Shown here: one piece after another, positions 8,964-17,344 of the stretch
Layout of the letters: each line of letters starts with the position of its first letter
Position numbering within the stretch: the stretch's first letter is position 1
Assembly: GCA_022616275.1 (NCBI GenBank)
Contig: JAKEFB010000048.1
Coordinates: forward strand, 1 to 44,085
DNA length: 44,085 bases
Direction of reading: 5' to 3'
Source of the DNA: Chloroflexota bacterium
Lineage (GTDB): Bacteria; Chloroflexota; Anaerolineae; Promineifilales; Promineifilaceae
Notes under the pieces: model-generated
Databases searched by the model: none
What the model saw: the letters and a program-made list of their open reading frames with translations, nothing else
Told to the model about the DNA's origin: nothing
Translations under genes and position numbers: made by a program

Positions 8964-10046
8964 CTACTCTCTCTGTGGCCCACCCGTGGCCTGGCCTACC
9001 CGTGGCCCAGCCAACACGTGGCCTAACACCTCTAGCAACGTCGCCACCTCCCGCCGGCCGACCCAGTAATGGGTCACCGCCCGGAAGCGGCGCGGGCCGG
9101 CCGTCCCCAGCCAGACGTCGGCTTCCCGGCGACAGGCCTCTGCCACCTCCCCGGCCGTGAAGCGTACACCTTCCTGCAGGCTAAAAAAGACGATATTGGT
9201 CCGTACCGCCGCCGGGTCCACGGCGACGCCTGGAATCCTGGCCAGGCCCTGGGCCAGGAGTTGGGCATGGGCGTGGTCTTCGGCCAGGCGATCCACCATT
9301 TCCTCTAAGGCGACAATGCCGGCCGCCGCCAGGACACCGGCCTGGCGCATCCCACCCCCCAACATTTTACGCACTCGCCTGGCCCCGTAGATAATCTCGG
9401 CCGGGCCGCACAACAGCGAGCCGGCCGGAGCGCACAGCCCTTTGCTCAGGCAAAAAGTGACCGTGTCCACGTGGCGGGTGATTTCCGCCGGCGCGACCCC
9501 CAAAGCAACCGTAGCGTTAAATAGCCGCGCCCCATCCAGATGGACCGCCAGGCCACGCCGCCGGGCCACGCCGGCCACAGTGGCAAAATAATCAGGCGGA
9601 AGCGGCGCGCCGTTCCTGGCCCCGTAGGAATTTTCCAACATGATGAGGCGGGTCCGGGGATAATGGGGGTCGTCCGGGCTGATGGCCGCTTCTATCGCGG
9701 CCGGGTCCATTTGTCCCAGGCCGTCGGTGGGCAGCGGGCAGGGAACAACGCCACCCAGCGCTGCCATGCCGCCGGCCTCAGCCCGAAACGTGTGCGTATC
9801 CTGGCCAACGATGGCCTGGTCACCCCGCGTCGCCTGGCTGAGCGTCCCAACCAGGTTGCCCATGGTGCCGCTGGTTACAAACAGACCGGCTTCTTTGCCG
9901 ACTTTAGCGGCCGCCAGGGTTTCCAATTCATTGATTGTTGGGTCTTCACCAAAAACGTCGTCCCCCACTCGCGCCTGGGCCATCGCTTCGCGCATCGCCG
10001 GTGTCGGCCAGGTCACTGTATCCGAGCGAAAGTCAATCCTGTCCAC
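8964..10046 (-). CDS. ltaE: Low-specificity L-threonine aldolase
   Basis: Cytoplasmic PLP enzyme splitting L-threonine or L-allo-threonine into glycine and acetaldehyde. Family features: IDFRSDTVTWPTPAM at the start, GDDVFGEDPT, HTFRAEAGG near the cofactor, HLDGARLFNA (PLP-ring Asp) and FCLSKGLCAPAGS with the Schiff-base lysine. I chose the GTG at 10046, giving 360 aa, because it places VDRIDFRSDTV at the N-terminus as in relatives; a TTG at 10085 would add 13 unlikely residues. The last 20 residues are less conserved, and their DNA contains small repeats of CCCGTGGCC type. It is followed by the kinase gene after 5 bases, so the two are probably co-transcribed. Confidence 0.9.
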   Translation of the reverse strand: MDRIDFRSDTVTWPTPAMREAMAQARVGDDVFGEDPTINELETLAAAKVGKEAGLFVTSGTMGNLVGTLSQATRGDQAIVGQDTHTFRAEAGGMAALGGVVPCPLPTDGLGQMDPAAIEAAISPDDPHYPRTRLIMLENSYGARNGAPLPPDYFATVAGVARRRGLAVHLDGARLFNATVALGVAPAEITRHVDTVTFCLSKGLCAPAGSLLCGPAEIIYGARRVRKMLGGGMRQAGVLAAAGIVALEEMVDRLAEDHAHAQLLAQGLARIPGVAVDPAAVRTNIVFFSLQEGVRFTAGEVAEACRREADVWLGTAGPRRFRAVTHYWVGRREVATLLEVLGHVLAGPRVGQATGGPQRE

Positions 10047-10111
10047 AGTGAGACGTAGTTTATGTAAAAATGTGGAGATTGGCAAACTGGTTACGAGGAT
10101 CGTCCCGGAGG

Positions 10112-10140
10112 TTGTGAACCTCCGAGAGAATCGCTATAAT
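10112..10140 (+). promoter_or_regulatory. Sigma-70-like promoter for the secreted-protein gene at 10304
   Basis: TTGTGA (10112-10117), a 17-base spacer and a perfect TATAAT (10135-10140). The -35 lies inside a GGAGGTT/AACCTCC hairpin (10107-10123). Initiation near 10147 would give a leader of about 155 bases that contains the palindrome at 10213. Confidence 0.65.
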
Positions 10141-10212
10141 TAGCGGTACGTCGCACCTGGTCAGGCGCGACAGTTGCGTAAATTAGGGAAGGACTGAAAC
10201 ATCTTCACCAGA

Positions 10213-10240
10213 TGTAGGGGCGCACCAATGCGCCCCTACA
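10213..10240. repeat. GTAGGGGCGC palindrome in the leader
   Basis: Perfect 12-base arms (TGTAGGGGCGCA and TGCGCCCCTACA) around a 4-base loop. The outer GTAG...CTAC frame is shared with the element at 31966, suggesting one family of dispersed intergenic palindromes. It lies in the presumed untranslated leader of the secreted-protein gene. Confidence 0.7.
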
Positions 10241-10303
10241 CGCATTTTCAGGTGTGCCAGTTCCACATTAGCGGCCCCAAGTGGGCCAGAAAAGGGGAAA
10301 GTC

Positions 10304-12094
10304 ATGACTCTACGTCAGCTTTTGGGTTTCGTTTTGGTTTTTGTTTTGCTGGTGGCCGGTGTCTGGTTCTTGGGCCGCTCGGAGCGCCTGGGGCCGGACA
10401 GCGTAGCGCGCCAGCGCGCGTTGGGGGCCCTGGCCCCGGCCGGCAGTGGCGGCCAGGCAGAATCCGTCGCCGCCGATAATGAGCCGGTCATCTGGCACGA
10501 GCCGGTCGAAGGCAGCTCGATTGACCTGTCCCAACCGCTGCCAGATGTGCCGCCGGGAGACACCCAGTACGATCTCTGGATGCGCGGCGAGATTGATCTG
10601 GAACAGGAAAGCCTGGTTAGCGAGGCAGAGGTGGCCGCCCTCCAGGAAGAAGCGCTCCTGTTGGAGCCCAGCGCCAACATCCAGATCGCCCAGGAGGGGC
10701 CGGGCCTCTTTGGGCCGTCTCTCGGCGTTAGCTTCGACAGCCTCAACATCAGCGAATGCTGCGGCGGCGCCGGCGCCACTGTTCCGCCCGACCCGGAACT
10801 GGCCGTGGGGCCGAGCCATATCATTGCCGCCGTGAACATTGCCTTTGAAATTTACAACAAGTCTGGGGCTACCCTCCTGCCGCAGACGACTTTTACCACC
10901 CTGTTTGCCGGTGTTCCCGGCTGCAGCGGACAGCTCTTTGATCCCAACGTTCTATATGACGAACAGGCAGACCGCTTTATCCTGGGCATTGACAGTAACG
11001 GTAATAGCTACTGTGTTGCTGTGTCGCAAACTAGTAATCCCGTGGGGGTCTGGAACCGCTATCGCTTTGTCACTAACTCGGCCGGCGGCTTCTTTGATTA
11101 CCCACACGCCGGCGTCGGCCGGAACGCGCTCTACATGGGCGGCAATATGTTTGTTTGCTCTACCTGCGGTTTCAAGGATGCTCGCGTCTGGGCCTTTGAC
11201 AAGGTGGCCATGTACGCTGGCCTGGCCGCTGGCTCGGTGGAGCGGGTCTTCAACCTCAGTGAAGACACACCCCAGCCAGCCAACCTGCACGGCTTCGCCC
11301 AGGGCGCCTGGCCGGCCAGCGGGCCCCACTACATCGTCACCGAAACCAACTTCAACGGCGCGACCTATTCTGTTTTTGCCTGGAATGATCCGTTTGGGGC
11401 CAACACCCTGGTCAAGAACGGTACCTTTAACCTGGTAACGGCGACCGGCGTGCCGGCCGGCTTCCCGATAAACGTTCCCCAGTCCGGCGGCGGGTCGCTT
11501 CAGGCCAACGACTTCCGGCCGCACGACGCCGAGTACCGCAATGGCTTCATCTGGACGGCCAATACCATCGCCTGTAACCCCGGCGGTGGCACGGTAGACT
11601 GCGTCCGTTGGGCGCAGATCAACCCGGTCAACGGCACGGTGGTCCAGGCTGGCGTTCTGGCCAGTAACGGCCAGTACCGCTTCTTCGGCAACCTGGCCGT
11701 CAACCACTGCAACGACATGGCTATTGGTTACACCAAGTCCAGCAGCGGGATGTTCCCGGCTGTCTTTATCGCCGGCCGCAACGCCGAACAGCCACTGAAC
11801 ACCCTCAGTCCTGAAATCCAGCTCAAAGCCGGCGAGGTCAATTACACCGCTTTTGACGGGTCTCCACATCGTTGGGGCGATTACACTGGCTTCACCAGTG
11901 ATCCCAATGGGCAGGATATTTGGTACCTGGGCCAATACAGCAAGAACACTGGCAGCGGCTTCGGCCGGTGGGGAACGTACATCGGCCGCTTCACCTTCCC
12001 TGACTCGATTCAGGCCCCAGCACCGCAGCAGGCGCCGGCTGGCGGTTCCAGTTTCGTTTACCTGCCCATCATCAAAAGAGGTATTTGCTCCTAA
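10304..12094 (+). CDS. Secreted protein of unknown function with C-terminal YLPII tail
   Basis: 596-aa exported protein. A signal peptide or anchor is clear at residues about 3-24 (LLGFVLVFVLLVAGVWFLG) after Met-Thr-Leu-Arg. The mature part has an acidic, low-complexity start, then a beta-rich body whose spaced motifs (VGPSHIIAAVN, DPNVLYDEQADRFIL, FFDYPHAGVG, FRPHDAEYRNGFIW, WYLGQYSKNTGSGFGRWG) suggest a propeller-like fold. I do not recognise an enzyme family. Paired cysteines (CC near residue 150 and others) fit disulfides outside the cell. It ends with FVYLPIIKRGICS, similar to tails of two other secreted proteins in this window. It has its own promoter and terminator, so it is monocistronic. 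The ATG at 10304 follows a GGGGAAAG ribosome binding site. Confidence 0.85.
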   Translation: MTLRQLLGFVLVFVLLVAGVWFLGRSERLGPDSVARQRALGALAPAGSGGQAESVAADNEPVIWHEPVEGSSIDLSQPLPDVPPGDTQYDLWMRGEIDLEQESLVSEAEVAALQEEALLLEPSANIQIAQEGPGLFGPSLGVSFDSLNISECCGGAGATVPPDPELAVGPSHIIAAVNIAFEIYNKSGATLLPQTTFTTLFAGVPGCSGQLFDPNVLYDEQADRFILGIDSNGNSYCVAVSQTSNPVGVWNRYRFVTNSAGGFFDYPHAGVGRNALYMGGNMFVCSTCGFKDARVWAFDKVAMYAGLAAGSVERVFNLSEDTPQPANLHGFAQGAWPASGPHYIVTETNFNGATYSVFAWNDPFGANTLVKNGTFNLVTATGVPAGFPINVPQSGGGSLQANDFRPHDAEYRNGFIWTANTIACNPGGGTVDCVRWAQINPVNGTVVQAGVLASNGQYRFFGNLAVNHCNDMAIGYTKSSSGMFPAVFIAGRNAEQPLNTLSPEIQLKAGEVNYTAFDGSPHRWGDYTGFTSDPNGQDIWYLGQYSKNTGSGFGRWGTYIGRFTFPDSIQAPAPQQAPAGGSSFVYLPIIKRGICS

Positions 12095-12103
12095 AAGCGA
12101 AGG

Positions 12104-12134
12104 GAGGCTGGCTCCAAGAGCCAGCCTCTTTTTT
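12104..12134 (+). terminator. Rho-independent terminator of the secreted-protein gene
   Basis: GAGGCTGGCT (12104-12113), a 5-base loop and AGCCAGCCTC (12119-12128), followed by six T. It ends directly at the stop of the convergent gene at 12135. Confidence 0.9.
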
Positions 12135-13106
12135 CTAAGGCGCTGGCAGGGGTTCGCCTGCGCTCACGAATAGATCGGCCGGGGCTGTATCTGGCGCCAG
12201 CAGTCGCAACGCCCCGGGCTGAAGGCGGCAGGTAAAGGGTGTTGTGCCGGCCGGGTCACCGTCCTGGTGGAAAGGCATGGGCGGATCGGTCTGAACGGTA
12301 ATTTCGCGCCCGGTTAGGAGAACAATATCCGGGTTTTGCAGGTGGAGACCCAGCGCCACCTGCATCAGGTAGGGGAAAACGTGGCGCATATCCCGCCCCC
12401 GGAAAAGCCAGACCTCGAACAGACCATCGTCCAGCCGGGCTTCTGGGCTCAATAGCAACTCGCCGCCGGCAAAACGGCGGCAGTTGCTGATCGTCACCAT
12501 CAAAAAGTCGCCGATAAGCGATTGGCCATCCACCGTCACCGTGGCCTTCATCCCCGGAAATTGAGGAATGACCGGCAGGCTCTCGCCCACGTAGCCCAGA
12601 GGGCCAAAGCGCTTGGCCACCTTGGAACGGGGCTCGATGTGCTTGACCAGATAACTGTCCACGCCGGTGCTGGCCCACAGCAGCCAGGGCTGCCCCTGGT
12701 CGCACAGGCCGACGTCTACCTGGTACACCCGGCCGTTGGCCAAACTTTCTGCTGCCCGCAGCAGACCATCCGGGTGGAGGGGACCGGGACGCGGCATTTG
12801 TAGTTCCTTGGCAAAGGAATTGCCTGTTCCGGTGGGCAGGGGAGCCAGGATGGTTCTGCTGCCCACCAGCCCGCCGGCTACCTCGCCTAGCGTGCCGTCG
12901 CCGCCGGCGGCCAGCACTAGGCAGTGTCCGGCGCCGGCCGCCTCCCTGGCCAATTCGGGCGCGTGGCCGGCGTAGGCCGTCGGCCGGACGTGTACTCGCC
13001 AGCCACGCTTTCGCCAGAAATCGGCCACCTTGCGGATAGCCGCATTCCAGTTAGCCGGCCCGGCCAGGGGGTTGTAAATCAGGGTTGCTTCAGGCAGTTC
13101 CTTCAC
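12135..13106 (-). CDS. Diacylglycerol kinase family lipid kinase
   Basis: Lipid kinase of the DagK/YegS/sphingosine-kinase catalytic family, 323 aa, phosphorylating diacylglycerol or a related lipid at the inner face of the membrane. The nucleotide-binding part has TLIYNPLAGP near the N-terminus, AAGGDGTLGEVAGGL (the GGDGT signature) and PLPTGTGNSFAKEL. The C-terminal beta sandwich includes GGELLLSPEARLDDGLFEVWLF, usual in this family, with the Asp-Gly pair. The GTG start at 13106 lies inside the 3' end of the upstream P-loop kinase gene (17-base overlap), implying one operon. The exact lipid is unknown. Confidence 0.88.
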   Translation of the reverse strand: MKELPEATLIYNPLAGPANWNAAIRKVADFWRKRGWRVHVRPTAYAGHAPELAREAAGAGHCLVLAAGGDGTLGEVAGGLVGSRTILAPLPTGTGNSFAKELQMPRPGPLHPDGLLRAAESLANGRVYQVDVGLCDQGQPWLLWASTGVDSYLVKHIEPRSKVAKRFGPLGYVGESLPVIPQFPGMKATVTVDGQSLIGDFLMVTISNCRRFAGGELLLSPEARLDDGLFEVWLFRGRDMRHVFPYLMQVALGLHLQNPDIVLLTGREITVQTDPPMPFHQDGDPAGTTPFTCRLQPGALRLLAPDTAPADLFVSAGEPLPAP

Positions 13107-13689
13107 AAGCTAACCAGTAATTAGCCAGTCGCCTGGCCAGTTCAACGGGCGGTGTTTCCGTGGTGTCCAGCATAATGTGCGGCTCGACAATAGGCTCCTG
13201 GGCCGCCACCATCCACTGGTACACCGACCAGCCGGCGTCCGACAGATCTCCCTCGCGCCGGCTGCCGCTTTTTCGCTGCGACAAACGCTCGCGGATAATG
13301 TGCTCGGCCGCCTGGACGTGGCAGACGGCTACCGGCGCGGTGCGCCGTTCGGCCAGCTTAAACAACTGCTGCCGCCGGGCGGCCATATGGTTGGTTCCGT
13401 CAAAGGCCACACGCTGGCCTCGGGCCAGGCGTTGCTCAATGACCCGGTGGCAAACCTCGTAAACAAACATCATTTCCGCGGCCGTGTACGTCGGGTAGCG
13501 GCGAATGTATTGGCGCACCGCGTCCGTACTGATAATCACGCAGGGCAGAATAGCGTGCAAATTCTCCATGATCATAGATTTACCTGTGCCCGGCAGGCCA
13601 ACCATGATTAACAGGCTACCGCCGGCCCGCGCATAAGGCACGGCCGGCAGCGTCCGGTCAATGTCTCGAACAATACGGTGCGCATCCAT
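13090..13689 (-). CDS. Predicted P-loop kinase (AAA_33/zeta-toxin-like fold)
   Basis: About 199-aa P-loop phosphotransferase. Walker A is GLPGTGKSM. Next is IISTDAVRQYIRRYPTYTAAEM, the STD-x2-R substrate-binding motif common in polynucleotide-kinase-like and COG0645-type predicted kinases, then RVAFDGTN and a lid helix IIRERLSQRKSGSRREGD. The substrate may be a nucleotide, antibiotic or other small molecule. The ATG at 13689 is preferred over a GTG two codons upstream. It overlaps the lipid kinase gene by 17 bases. A toxin role is not supported, since no antitoxin gene is adjacent. Confidence 0.75.
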   Translation of the reverse strand: MDAHRIVRDIDRTLPAVPYARAGGSLLIMVGLPGTGKSMIMENLHAILPCVIISTDAVRQYIRRYPTYTAAEMMFVYEVCHRVIEQRLARGQRVAFDGTNHMAARRQQLFKLAERRTAPVAVCHVQAAEHIIRERLSQRKSGSRREGDLSDAGWSVYQWMVAAQEPIVEPHIMLDTTETPPVELARRLANYWLACEGTA

Positions 13690-13725
13690 TATCACGACCC
13701 CAGGTAGGGTAGATTATCCCAACCT

Positions 13726-13754
13726 CCCGAAGGTTCGCAACCTACGGGGTTTTT
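13726..13754 (+). terminator. Terminator-like hairpin upstream of the ABC operon
   Basis: CCCGAAGGTT (13726-13735) pairs with AACCTACGGG (13739-13748) with one mismatch, followed by five T (13750-13754). No plus-strand gene ends here. It sits just before the ABC operon promoter and may shield it from read-through. The AACCT/AGGTT core recurs in the stems at 10107 and 20974. Confidence 0.5.
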
Positions 13755-13760
13755 GGCTGT

Positions 13761-13789
13761 TTGACATTTAACCCGCTTTTGGCTACTAT
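13761..13789 (+). promoter_or_regulatory. Sigma-70-like promoter of the ABC exporter operon
   Basis: Perfect TTGACA (13761-13766), a 17-base spacer, then TACTAT (13784-13789). It lies about 110 bases upstream of the first gene of the operon. Confidence 0.7.
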
Positions 13790-13902
13790 TCTGCCGCTGG
13801 AGCGAGTGCTAACGAAAAAACCTCGAAAGGCACATTCAGTACCACACCGGGTCTAGTGTGCTTTTCTTTTTGGCAAAATTCATCACAAGTGAGCAAATCA
13901 AG

Positions 13903-14952
13903 ATGAGTGACCAGAAGAATAACAATATCATGATCGAGGCCGACGGCCTGACCAAACTGTATGGTAGTGTCAAGGCGGTAGAAGATATTACCTTTAGCTG
14001 CCGCCAGGGGGAAATCGTCGGTTTTCTCGGACCCAACGGGGCCGGTAAAACCACGACGATGCGTATATTGACCGGCTATATGCCTCCCAACGCCGGAGCC
14101 GCCTTTATTGCCGGCTATAACACCCTATCTGAGTCCATCCAGGCCCGCCAACACCTGGGCTATATGCCGGAAACAGTCCCTCTCTACCAGGAAATGTCGG
14201 TGGAAAGCTACCTGGCCTTTGTCGGCCGGCTGCGCAACGTGGATAACCTGTGGGAGAAGGTGGACGACGTGATGGAAGCAGTAGATTTGTTGGACCGGGC
14301 CGAGACGCACATCGGCAAGCTGTCCAAGGGTATGCGCCAGCGGGTTGGTCTGGCCCAGGCGCTCATTCATGACCCCGACGTGCTCATTCTCGACGAACCG
14401 ACGATCGGCCTCGACCCAGCCCAGATCCGCGAGGTGCGCCGGCTCATCGTCGAGCTTGGCAAAAAGCACACCATCCTCTTGAGCACCCACATCCTGACCG
14501 AAGTGGAGCAAATCTGCAACCGGGTGATTATGATTATCAATGGCCGCATCTGGGCCGATATGCCCCTGAAGGAGATCACCGGCCAGGACGGCAGCACCTT
14601 GCTGACGCTGAAGCTGGCCCAACCGGCGGCCGACACAGATGCCACCCTCGGCCAGTTGCCCGGTGTCCTGCAGGTCAACCAGACCCAACCCAGGGAATAC
14701 CAGTTGCTGATAGACGGCCGGGAAGCAACGCGCATCAACGTTGCCTCAACGGCCGTTAACGCGGGTTGGGGACTGCTGGAACTCTCGGCCGTGCGTATAA
14801 GCCTGGAAACCCTGTTCCTGGACAAGATGAACGAAGCGGAACTGGCCCGGGCGGCCGAGGCAGCCGAAGAAGAAGAGTTGATGGCCGAGGAAAAAGAGGA
14901 AATGCTGGCCGCCGGCCTGGCCAACGCTGAACTGGAGGAGGAAGAAGAATAA
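13903..14952 (+). CDS. ABC transporter ATP-binding protein, GldA-like
   Basis: ATPase subunit of an ABC-2 type exporter, about 349 aa, cytoplasmic. Walker A is GPNGAGKT (43-50). The signature is LSKGMRQRVG, Walker B LILDEPTIGLDP, and the switch His lies in LLSTHI. The upstream GTG at 13858 would add 15 residues without homology, so the ATG at 13903 is preferred. After the ATPase core there is a DUF4162-like domain and an unusual very acidic tail (last 35 residues mostly Glu/Ala). The stop overlaps the permease start (TAATG). With the next three genes it matches the GldA-GldF-GldG arrangement first described for gliding motility and later seen in many non-gliding bacteria. The cargo is unknown. 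Confidence 0.92.
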   Translation: MSDQKNNNIMIEADGLTKLYGSVKAVEDITFSCRQGEIVGFLGPNGAGKTTTMRILTGYMPPNAGAAFIAGYNTLSESIQARQHLGYMPETVPLYQEMSVESYLAFVGRLRNVDNLWEKVDDVMEAVDLLDRAETHIGKLSKGMRQRVGLAQALIHDPDVLILDEPTIGLDPAQIREVRRLIVELGKKHTILLSTHILTEVEQICNRVIMIINGRIWADMPLKEITGQDGSTLLTLKLAQPAADTDATLGQLPGVLQVNQTQPREYQLLIDGREATRINVASTAVNAGWGLLELSAVRISLETLFLDKMNEAELARAAEAAEEEELMAEEKEEMLAAGLANAELEEEEE

Positions 14953-15692
14953 TGCGCAACATCTGGATTGTAGCCCGCCGCGAGCTGGGCGCTATCTTTG
15001 TCCAGCCCATCGCCTACATTTTTGCCATCATGCTCACGCTAATCACCGGTTACCTGTTTTCGGTCCAAATCACCAACTACGTGCTCCAGGCCGGTTTTGG
15101 CGGCCCACCGCCGACAGTAGACGCCATCCTGCGGACTTTTACCTTTCTCATCCTTTTTGCCGGCCCAGCTATCACCATGCGCCTGCTCTCTGAGGAGCAA
15201 AAAAGTGGCACGTTGGAACTGCTCATGACCTTGCCGGTACGAGATGGCGAGGTGGTTATCGGGAAATTCCTGGCCGCCCTCATTTTCTACCTTTGCATGG
15301 TGGCCCTGACGCTGGTATATCCCCTGATTTTGCTGCGCTTCGGCAATCCGGACGTCGGCCCCATTCTCACGTCCTACCTGGGCGTCGTGCTATGGGGCGC
15401 GGCCGTGCTGGCGATTGGCACGCTGGCCTCGGCGCTGTCGGAAAACCAGATCGTCTCTTTCATGGTCGCCTTCGGTATTTTGCTGATCTTGTTCCTGACC
15501 AGCCTGGTGGGCAGCTTTTTCACCACGAACGCGCGTATCAGCACCATCTTCAACGAGCTATCCCTGAATGACCACCTGAACAATTTCATGACCGGCCTGG
15601 TAACGGCCAAGGACGTGCTCTATTATCTGGCCGTCATCGCCGTCTCGCTGTTTGCGGCCACTCGTATCCTGGAGAGCCGGCGCTGGCGATAA
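14952..15692 (+). CDS. ABC-2 family permease, GldF-like
   Basis: Membrane subunit, 246 aa, with about six helices. The first segment begins after IVARRELGAIFVQPIAYIFA, the usual amphipathic entry of ABC-2 permeases. RLLSEEQKSGTLELLMTLPV, the coupling-helix motif of this family, follows the second helix. The gene starts within the stop codon of the ATPase gene. The 83 bases after it hold no gene and no terminator, so the operon probably continues. Confidence 0.9.
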   Translation: MRNIWIVARRELGAIFVQPIAYIFAIMLTLITGYLFSVQITNYVLQAGFGGPPPTVDAILRTFTFLILFAGPAITMRLLSEEQKSGTLELLMTLPVRDGEVVIGKFLAALIFYLCMVALTLVYPLILLRFGNPDVGPILTSYLGVVLWGAAVLAIGTLASALSENQIVSFMVAFGILLILFLTSLVGSFFTTNARISTIFNELSLNDHLNNFMTGLVTAKDVLYYLAVIAVSLFAATRILESRRWR

Positions 15693-15775
15693 GTGGCAAC
15701 CCGGCCGCGGCCGTTCTCGCCAGTAATGGCCGCCCGTCGCCATATTTTTTACCTGCCTGACTGAGAGTTTGAGCC

Positions 15776-17344
15776 ATGAAAAACAATCTTGATCGTATCG
15801 CCCCGTTTCTTCCCTGGCTGGGCCTGCTTTTGTTGCTCGCCGGGGTTGTCGTCTACATCATTACCCGTCAATTCGACCTGGCCACCAACCTGTTGCTGGC
15901 CGGTGGAGCGGTTGCCTTGTTGCTGTTTGCCGTTCTCAGGCCGGACCGCGTGCGACTTCTGTTTAGCGGCCGGCAGGCCCGTTACGGCACGACCACCCTC
16001 CTGTCCGTGCTCTTCTTCACGGCTATCGTCGTGCTTCTGTATTGGATCACCTACCGCAACAATGACTGGCGCTGGGACGCCACCGAAACCGACGAATTTA
16101 CCCCCCTCCCGGAAACTGTGGAGCTGTTGGAAGGCCTGCAAGAGCCTATCCACGTGATCGGCTTCTACACCCTGGCGGCTCGCGGCCAGCAAGACACGGC
16201 CCAAGCCCGCCTGGAAAGCCTGGCGGCTGTCACTCCCATGCTGACCTACGAGTTCCAGGATCCCAACGCCAACCCCATTGAGGCCCAAAAGTACGAGCTG
16301 GCCGGTGACGCCACGTTGGTCTTTACCCAAGGTGAAGGCGAAGCAGAGGTCTTTTCCAAAGCCATCGCCGTTTCCGACCGTGATATTCACTCTGCCCTGC
16401 TCCAGGTCATTAACCCCGTTGAGAAAAAGGTTTATTTCATCACCGGCCACGGCGAGCGCAGCACCGAAGACTTTGGCCAGACAGGTCTGAGCAACCTGGT
16501 CGAAGACGTGGGCGGCCTGGGCTTCACCGTGGAGCCGCTCACCCTGGCCGGCGGCGTCCCGGAAGACGCCGATGCCGTTGTCCTGATTGACCAGCAAACG
16601 CCAATGCAGCCGGAAGAAGTCGCCGCCATTGCCAACTATTTGCAGCAGGGTGGCTCGGCCTTCCTTGCCCGCGACGTAACTATTCTGGATCAGGCCCTGG
16701 CGCGGATCGAGGGCGACGGACTCAACAACATGTTGCTGGACGAATGGGGCATCCGCTTGTTGCCTGACGTCATTATCGAGACCAACCCGCAACTGGCTCT
16801 GTCCGGCCAGCAAGTGCCCTTGATTTTCATCGCCGTTGACTACGGGACGAGTCCCATTACTTCCCAGGAACTGCAGACCTTTGGCAGCCTGTTCGTCATC
16901 GCCCGCTCCGTGACCACCCAGGAATCCGGCGCCGTGACCCATACGGAACTGGTGCGGACTAGCGAAGAGTCATGGGGTGAAACGAATCCCCTGGCGTCCC
17001 CGCTCCAACCCAGCCCGGAAGATGCAACCGGCCCTATGGCGTTAGGTGTCAGCGCCGAAAACAGCGCCAGCGGCTCCCGCCTCGTGGTCTTTGGCGACGC
17101 GGACTTTTTGAGCAACGAAGCCTATTTCCGGGGTGGCAATAGCCTGCTCTTTACCAATTCCCTTAACTGGCTAGTCGGCGACGAAACAACCTTATCCCTG
17201 ACGCCACGCGAGACGGTCAACCGCCAGGTGACCATTCCCCAGGCTCAACTGGGAGTGCTGCAAATCGTAAGCTGCCTGCTCGGTCCGGCCCTGATGGCCC
17301 TGGTGGGTATCGTCGTCTGGGTTTCGCGGAGGAGGAGCAGATGA
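15776..17344 (+). CDS. GldG-like ABC transporter auxiliary protein
   Basis: 522-aa membrane protein of the GldG/ABC_transp_aux family, which works with GldF in ABC-2 exporters. Three hydrophobic segments lie near residues 12-30, 37-55 and 77-95, and one at the C-terminus (about 495-515). Between them is a large extracytoplasmic domain. It starts with the family's typical text NDWRWDATETDEFTPLPETV followed by LLEGLQEPIHVIGFY, continues with YFITGHGERS, and ends with RLVVFGDADFLSN, the conserved GDxDF region. The final ATGA overlaps the DUF4340 gene. Related domains resemble intraflagellar transport and glutamine-amidotransferase-like folds without catalysis. Confidence 0.88.
   Translation: MKNNLDRIAPFLPWLGLLLLLAGVVVYIITRQFDLATNLLLAGGAVALLLFAVLRPDRVRLLFSGRQARYGTTTLLSVLFFTAIVVLLYWITYRNNDWRWDATETDEFTPLPETVELLEGLQEPIHVIGFYTLAARGQQDTAQARLESLAAVTPMLTYEFQDPNANPIEAQKYELAGDATLVFTQGEGEAEVFSKAIAVSDRDIHSALLQVINPVEKKVYFITGHGERSTEDFGQTGLSNLVEDVGGLGFTVEPLTLAGGVPEDADAVVLIDQQTPMQPEEVAAIANYLQQGGSAFLARDVTILDQALARIEGDGLNNMLLDEWGIRLLPDVIIETNPQLALSGQQVPLIFIAVDYGTSPITSQELQTFGSLFVIARSVTTQESGAVTHTELVRTSEESWGETNPLASPLQPSPEDATGPMALGVSAENSASGSRLVVFGDADFLSNEAYFRGGNSLLFTNSLNWLVGDETTLSLTPRETVNRQVTIPQAQLGVLQIVSCLLGPALMALVGIVVWVSRRRSR

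Noticed and set aside
10952-11935. 327-codon minus-strand frame
   Set aside because: Antisense to the secreted protein, which has a promoter, signal peptide and terminator.
15749-16942. 397-codon minus-strand frame
   Set aside because: Antisense to the GldG-like gene; Gly/Gln-rich composition and no motifs.
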